A DNA stretch of 64,000 nt, from the NCBI GenBank assembly GCA_010645155.1, contig CM021313.1, positions 300,689 through 364,688 on the forward strand, given 5' to 3'. The translations under genes were made by a program, and so were the position numbers. The notes under the pieces were generated by a model that had not been told where the DNA came from, did no database searches, and saw nothing but the letters and a program-made list of their open reading frames with translations. This stretch comes from Tigriopus japonicus. Its lineage: Eukaryota; Arthropoda; Copepoda; Harpacticoida; Harpacticidae. Of this stretch, positions 58,817 through 64,000 are shown one piece after another. Position 1 is the first letter of the stretch. The number at the start of each line of letters is the position of its first letter.

Positions 58817-59408
58817 AAGGTTGCTTCAATCCCACCCAGTTGACATTAAACCCGAAAAACCCGCCCGGGCGTTTTTTTCGTTTCTTTCGTTTTTTTTTCT
58901 TTCTTTTTTTGCCCTAAAAGCCTTATTCGTCCCTCAAAATTGTGCTCACCTCTATGTGAGTGACTATATGTGACTTCAATTCAATACTCTTTGATACTGT
59001 ATTTCCTAGAACTTTTGAAGAAGATATGAATTATAGGGATATGTTACAATAAATAACAACTAGGGCTCGAATTAAGTTAATCTTTTTTTGTTACAAGTTG
59101 CAGACTTTTAGCCCTTGCAATATTTTGTTAAATGTTGCACTAAATGCGACTAAAATTGTTATTAAGTTTCCATTTTCTGGCTTAAAAATGTTACTTGTTG
59201 ACATGAAAGCGCCAAATTTGGGCAAATATATGTCTGGGTAAAGTTGTTGTCGCAAATTTGTCTTTTTTAACCTAAGGCTTCCTTTAGAACAAAGTGTTGT
59301 TTACACAAATTATTCTAGAATTTAAAAAACATTCATTCTTTGAAAAAGTACTCTGCAAGTGTGTGTAAAATATTTATTTTAAATAATTTCCCGCAGTATT
59401 ATTAAGTA
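58817..59408. other. transposon debris
   Basis: TACAGGGTGTCCCACAAGG (58801-58819) resembles a mariner end next to the LINE fragment. A pyrimidine run (CGTTTTTTTCGTTTC-like) is at 58870-58910. TAGGGCTCGAATTAAG at 59064 looks like the left end of a family 5 hAT MITE. No gene was found. Confidence 0.35.
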
Positions 59409-60053
59409 ATGGGGGATGCAGGGGGAGGTTTGAGTGATCTCTTCAAAAATCTTATCGCGGGCGGATGAAAGAAGAGAAAAGGCTTGTTTGGCAACAGTGG
59501 GTGGCTCGTGAGAATTTGGGCAGTTTAAGGGTTTTCGCAATTTACAGACCGCCCTTGCGAATTAGATGCCATGAAAAATGTCGAATTGCAAGTTTGAACA
59601 CCTTTGGTTAGGATTTTGGAATAAAATGCACATTTTATTTGCTCGTTCTTGCACGAGAAAATTCTCAGCAAAAGGCCACTTTTTTGGGTAAGTACAAGTG
59701 TAAGTGATGTTATAAGCACTGATTTGTATTGAAAAGCTCCAAAACCATCATGGTATCAAACAAAATGCCGTTTTTTGTATGTGTTTCTCTCCAATATCAA
59801 AGGTCTTTTTTAAGTGCTTAACATTTTTTGATCAAAAGAATAATTTTGCAAATTCTTACAAAACCGAGAGTCAAAATGTCCAAACTGGCAATTCGACAAT
59901 TTTTGTAGCATCTAAGTCATAAGGGCGGTCTGTAAAACGCGAAAACCCTTGCACTGACCAAAATCTTACATTGACGAACAAGCCTTTTCTCTTCTTTCAT
60001 CCGCCCGCGATAAGATTTTTGAAGAGATCACTCAAACCTCCCCCTGCATCTCC
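59409..60053. mobile_element. inverted-repeat element with about 80-bp near-identical ends
   Basis: ATGGGGGATGCAGGGGGAGG and its complement begin arms that stay near-identical for about 80 bases (including CTTATCGCGGGCGGATGAAA). Weaker inverted similarity continues (GACCGCCCTT near 59550 and AAGGGCGGTC near 59915). The target duplication could not be fixed. The arm identity suggests recent activity. Confidence 0.65.
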
Positions 60054-60234
60054 CATTGAGACAAAAAATGCCAAAAGTTGCTGTTTCGAAAAAATCGAGT
60101 TATAAATAAGTTGTGTACTGTCAAAAACTCAGATCCGATATGTTAATGTGGTCAAATTTGAAGATGATATAAAGAGTTAATAATATGAATAAAAATACCG
60201 TAAAAAACAAAATATCGAAAAACCCGAAAAAACC

Positions 60235-60879
60235 TCTAGCTTAGAAAACCACCCCGCAATGCTAAGTGCAACCTCACGTGAGCGAGGTTGCGTGGTAAAT
60301 ACAAACGTAGCGAATATTTTGTGTTTGCAATAAAAGCATGTGGTTGCTACAGCTTGATGAGACTTCTCTAAACGGGAATCACGGGGAATCACCAAACTCC
60401 AGGCAGTCTTAAGGACGGGCCGGTACGCTCTTGGACCTAGAAGTCCAAGTTGGCACACGGATTCTCAGTGTCTCGGCATAGATAAAGATGCAAAGTGTAT
60501 GTTGCAACACAGTTTTAGGATTAGGCTTAAGGCCCTGCAGGGCTAGGCTTTGGGATCATATGTTGTGACCGTTAGCTTAGGCGAGTTTTTGAAAAGTTGA
60601 TTGATTACTTCTCCTACTTGCTTCTTAAGAGCGCTGAAACCTATTCTCTTCTTCCGAGACACTGACAATTGCAGAGCCTACCGTCACGGTACGCAAGAAT
60701 TGTCGAAACGATTGTCCAAGACTGCCGAAATAAGTTACTTGGCTGAGGTGCCATCACTCGAAAGTCATGCAAGACGAAAAACTGCCTCACAGGTAAATTC
60801 ACGGTACATTTGTTTTTACCATGTAACCTCAATCACGCGAGGTTGCACTTAGCATTGCGGGGTGGTTTTCTAAGCTAGA
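60235..60879. mobile_element. 645-bp inverted-repeat element with exact 9-bp TSD GAAAAAACC
   Basis: The ends TCTAGCTTAGAAAACCACCC and its complement extend about 60 bases inward (GCAATGCTAAGTGCAACCTC). Identical GAAAAAACC nonamers flank it (60226-60234 and 60880-60888). The 9-bp duplication suggests a Mutator-like element unrelated in sequence to family A. No transposase-like frame was recognised. Confidence 0.75.
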
Positions 60880-60909
60880 GAAAAAACCCGGGCGGGTTTT
60901 TCTCCGATA

Positions 60910-62202
60910 CAACCCTGGTGTCCCAGCGTAAAATAGAACTGTTGATTGTGTCAAGAATAAGTGGTCTAGCAAGGAGTAGACTTATAATCTGGAACTTTTT
61001 AATTAGCCAAAAGTTTAAGGATATGTTTTTACATAAATCATTCGATATGACCCCCCTCTGCCTCAATCACAGCCTCAACACGCCTCCGGAATGCTCGGCA
61101 GGACTTCTGGAGGTAGTCCACCGACATGTTGTTCCACGCTTTTGTGACGGAACACTTCAGCGCCTCCACACTACCATGAGGCGTCTTCCAGGCCTTGGCG
61201 TCCACAACGCTCCACACAGAATAGTCCAGAACATTAAGATCTGGGGATGACGAGGGCCAGAGGGACGTTGGCCAGACATCGGCCAAGTGGGCCTCTAAGA
61301 ACTTCTGCACCCTGATGGCCTTGTGTTCGGGGGCGGAGTCTTGGATGAAAACATAGTTATTTTGGGGATAGGGGGCCTTCAACCAGGGCAAAACGTGGTA
61401 CCTCAGGAGGTTGTAGTACTCGGCAGCACCGATCTTCTCGTCCTCTTTGAAGTAGTGCAAGAACTTCTTGCCATCTGAGGCCACTAGACCAAAGGCCATG
61501 ACCTTAACAGGATGTTTGGTTCGCATTACAGGTTGGACGAGGTCCCTGCTCTTGGCAATCATTCGGTCATTGCGCCTGTTCATGGTCTATTCGACTGTAA
61601 AGAGCTTCTTGTACGTGAAGATCTTCACTTTCAACACATTCTCCTTCTTCTTCAACCACTTTAGTATCCTCTTGCACCTGTGGTATCTATTCTGCTTCTA
61701 GGACGCAGAAAGGAGGTGCTTGACAGTCCTGGCATATGACTTCATGACCAAGTCTGACTTGACAACCCTCTGGATGGTACTATTGCTCACATTGCTAAAG
61801 TTGGCGAGCTTCCGCATGGAGATGGTGGGATCCTCATCAATCTGGTCCTTTATTTTCTTGATAAAGGGCTTTGTCCGGTTCTTGTTCATTGGAGCTGTTC
61901 TGTGGACTCTCTTGATGGTGCCGGTGGCCTTAAACTGGACTTGGTGTTGTACACCTTGGCCAGGGACACTTTTACAATTTTCACAATCTCCTTAGGTGAA
62001 ATTTGCGCGTGGAGAAGATCCAAGACTCTTTGCCGAAATTGTTTCTGTTCCGCCATATCTCGACCAATGTAAACAAAAAGTATCTTAAATTGAAGCTGAT
62101 GCTCTAAACTACATATTCACTTGTAGAATCAGGACCCCTGGTTAATTTAAATCCGCGAAATTTAACTTTAAAGATCATTCTAAGTTAGGCTGGGCCACCC
62201 TG
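60910..62202 (-). mobile_element. maT-type (DD37D) mariner transposon, about 1.29 kb
   Basis: TA dinucleotides flank both ends (60908-60909 and 62203-62204). The right end CAGGGTGGCCCAGCCTAACT and the left end (CCTGGTGTCCCAGCGTAAAA) are imperfect inverted copies of about 28 bases. The single gene inside is decayed. The size and layout are normal for Tc1/mariner elements. It is inserted beside LINE endonuclease sequence (62205-62472). Confidence 0.75.
61038..62056 (-). pseudogene. maT (DD37D) transposase pseudogene
   Basis: It starts MAEQKQFRQRVLDLLHAQIS (ATG at 62056) with a helix-turn-helix. It shifts frame once near 61920, then continues with KLANFSNVSNSTIQRVV, a second DNA-binding segment. 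Two in-frame stops (TAG at about 61698 and 61584) follow. The catalytic core keeps FIQDSAPEHK and SPDLNVLDYSVW. The Asp in QD and the Asp in VLDY are separated by 37 residues, the DD37D hallmark of maT elements. The first Asp, expected in F(S/T)DEK, is Tyr (FTYKK). The C-terminus (RRRVEAVIEAEGGHIE) is intact. It cannot encode active enzyme. Confidence 0.75.
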
Positions 62203-62204
62203 TA

Positions 62205-62472
62205 ATGTGATCTGGTCATTTTTTGTCCCTAGTTCGTCCCTCTCCATAGCCATACTAAGGGGACCAGAGAGGTATGAAGAAGAGGACCATTGCCTGCAGA
62301 CACCCCAAATGATGAGACAACCTTCACTTGGTTGATTCAGTTCCAACAAAACAATTTGGACACCCGGTGTCATAAGATCTTTTTTTAATCCCGCATTGGC
62401 TAGGATGGAAAGGTCGGACCTGACAAGGGCCAGCACTTGCGTTTTTTCACCGGGTCTCACTAGAGGAAACAA
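62205..62472 (-). pseudogene. LINE ORF2 endonuclease fragment
   Basis: The frame contains DLMTPGVQIVLLEL and GVCRQWSSS, which resemble the middle of the APE-type endonuclease of non-LTR retrotransposons just before the GDFN motif. It ends at the maT insertion. It may be from the same element family as 58076-58816, but the two pieces are 3.4 kb apart with other insertions between. Confidence 0.45.
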
Positions 62473-62799
62473 TGGAGTAAAACCCTTGACAGTAAAGTAT
62501 AAAATGGCAAGTATAAAGCAATGTTTAAAAGCACCTCAAATGATCATATAAGTTCTAAAACCAAGAAAAAAAACTTTATTTCCGCAGTCTGCTTTTGTTT
62601 AAAAAAGAAAAGGATAAGGAATAATATCAAACTCTAAATCTGTTGGAGAGACTCCAAAAGTTGGGATTGTACAGTATTCAGAGAAGGTATGAAAGGTATC
62701 TGATACTGTACCGTATATGTTTTCCAAAGCATTCATGGGCTTTGTCCTAATACAGGATTTGAGGTCAGTTGTAGCGACCGTAGACGTTTTACTTGCGCC

Positions 62800-63540
62800 A
62801 TGAGAGCACCTCCAAATCTCAAGGAATCCAGGCTAGTTCGAACAATGAAGTCCTCCTTTCTTTTAAATCGGGTCCTTTATTGTTCAATCTTTTGCCCATT
62901 AGTCTTCGTTGGGAATATGTAGGAGCTGATCAAGAAGCACTGGAATCATGGAGTCGGAGGCTAGCAATGAGAATAATGATTTCCAGTGAGAACAATTCGA
63001 TTACGTTCTTCTGCAAATGAGACCTTGCATATGTTGACAAGAATACGTATTTTAATTTTCAGCTCAATCGAACGTCGGAGACAAAAGTTATCCTCACCCA
63101 AAGTTCAAAGCAAATCCTATCGAGAATGAATGAACTGGCCCTTTTGTGGTAATCGTTTTACCACAAAAGGGCGAGTTCATTTATTCTATGCTCCTTTCAG
63201 TACATAAGTTTGAGAAGGCATAACTGTTCACACCGGCATTCGATTGGGCTGAAATTTGAAAGACGTGTTCTTCTCAATGCAAGCCAAGTCTCATTTGCAG
63301 AAGAACGCAAATGGTTCGTTTCTGTTGGAAATCATAATTCTCATTGCTAGCCTCCCACTCCATGATTTCCGTGCTTCTTGAGCTGATCCTTTAACAGCGT
63401 TTAAAGCAGGATTGGACAAATTTTTAAATACTATTCCTGATCAACCCACTATACAAGGGTTGTACAGATCTGCCAACAGTAATTCGTTGCAGGTTTGCAA
63501 AAGGTCGCGCAGGACCTTTACTTTGTACTGGCACGCATAA
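62800..63540 (+). pseudogene. C-terminal end of a LINE ORF2, split by a family A element
   Basis: Up to 62931 the sequence reads LVRTMKSSF in one frame, then after a frameshift GPLLFNLLPISLR. After the inserted element (62932-63379 plus one 9-bp copy) it resumes TAFKAGLDKFLNTIPDQP and GLYRSANSNSL to a stop near 63540. Together these are the usual last part of a non-LTR retrotransposon ORF2. Removing the insertion and one target copy restores a continuous frame across the site. Confidence 0.65.
62932..63379. mobile_element. 448-bp long-TIR (family A, Mutator-like) element with 9-bp TSD GAGCTGATC
   Basis: Two arms of about 210 bases each start AAGAAGCACTGGAATCATGG (left) and its near-complement (right). 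They meet at a short palindromic centre (CTTTTGTGGTAATCGTTTTACCACAAAAG, near 63155). Identical GAGCTGATC nonamers flank it (62923-62931 and 63380-63388). The interior has no coding capacity. Other copies are at 5820-5850, 13725-14180 and 25537-26686. Confidence 0.85.
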
Positions 63541-64000
63541 CAAATGAAATTGACAAGGGTTTCCTATTTTTATTTTGAAGCGGACAAGAGATGAACAACA
63601 TGGCACTTTTTGCTGTGATAAAAAGAATCAAGTCATCCATTTGGTCTTGATAATTGCTTCACAGAGAGATTGGCACTGAAACAAACATAAAAGCATTGTA
63701 TTAGGAAGTATTAGGGATCAGGAAGGCTAATCCAATTAAATGTTACATTTTTCATTTCATTTCCTAACTTGGTTTGGAATTCTCATCAAATTTATCATTT
63801 TAACTAAATATTTTTATTTATTTAACTACAATGGGATAAGTGCATAAAATGCTGTTTGAAAACTTAAATTTAAAGAAATTGTGGAGCCCCATAACTACAC
63901 ATGTCCAAGGATTTTCTAGCCCTAATGACTATGTTCAAACAACCAATTACTTTGTAAACAAAATTGCAGCTGATTCCACAAAAATCAGCGCCTCCTGCGG
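63541..64000. other. no supported gene at the right edge
   Basis: These 460 bases are AT-rich and no exon, element end or RNA gene was recognised. Confidence 0.3.

Overview
This is a stretch of nuclear DNA from an animal, most likely an arthropod; a copepod-like crustacean is my best guess, and that guess is inference only. The evidence is AT-rich sequence, spliceosomal introns of two sizes (about 50-80 bases, or kilobases filled with transposons), metazoan single-copy genes, maT-type (DD37D) mariner elements and a patch of TTAGG-like units. No CRISPR array, bacterial operon or clear tRNA or rRNA gene was seen. Exons were assembled by eye from splice sites and codon phase. In the five complete multi-exon models longer than two exons, the summed coding length is an exact multiple of three with no internal stop.

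Layout. Bases 1-12,140 hold an edge exon of an unknown minus-strand gene, a partial minus-strand gene for a possible membrane protein with a PAN/apple-like domain, and a block of transposon relics. Bases 12,141-29,452 (+) are a 13-exon GH31 alpha-glucosidase gene (879 aa). Its 5.5-kb intron 8 contains a complete three-exon gene on the opposite strand (27,285-21,912) for a PMF1/Nnf1-type kinetochore subunit (177 aa). Bases 35,093-29,767 (-) are GIGYF (1,406 aa; GYF domain, 4EHP-binding motif). Bases 36,836-38,133 (+) are a TMEM216/TMEM80-type ciliary membrane protein (144 aa). Bases 43,108-38,374 (-) are phosphatidylinositol 4-kinase beta (843 aa). Bases 57,074-55,358 (-) are a glyoxylate/hydroxypyruvate reductase homologue (325 aa) whose catalytic histidine is leucine.

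The rest is mobile DNA. Eight non-autonomous hAT-like elements carry 8-bp target duplications, some exact and some imperfect. A family with long inverted repeats and 9-bp duplications (Mutator-like by structure) includes a 31-bp derivative that is almost only two joined ends. There are two maT mariner relics, a mariner with inverted arms, a Chapaev-like element with a 4-bp duplication, foldback elements and LINE fragments. Several are nested, so their order of insertion can be read.

The host genes are not a functional cluster. GH31/GIGYF and TMEM216/PI4KB are tail-to-tail pairs, GIGYF/TMEM216 is head-to-head, and the PMF1 gene is nested. The items most worth following are the nested PMF1 gene whose likely 3' end abuts a GH31 splice donor, the GRHPR homologue without its catalytic histidine (with a likely GC-AG intron), and the 31-bp end-to-end transposon remnant.
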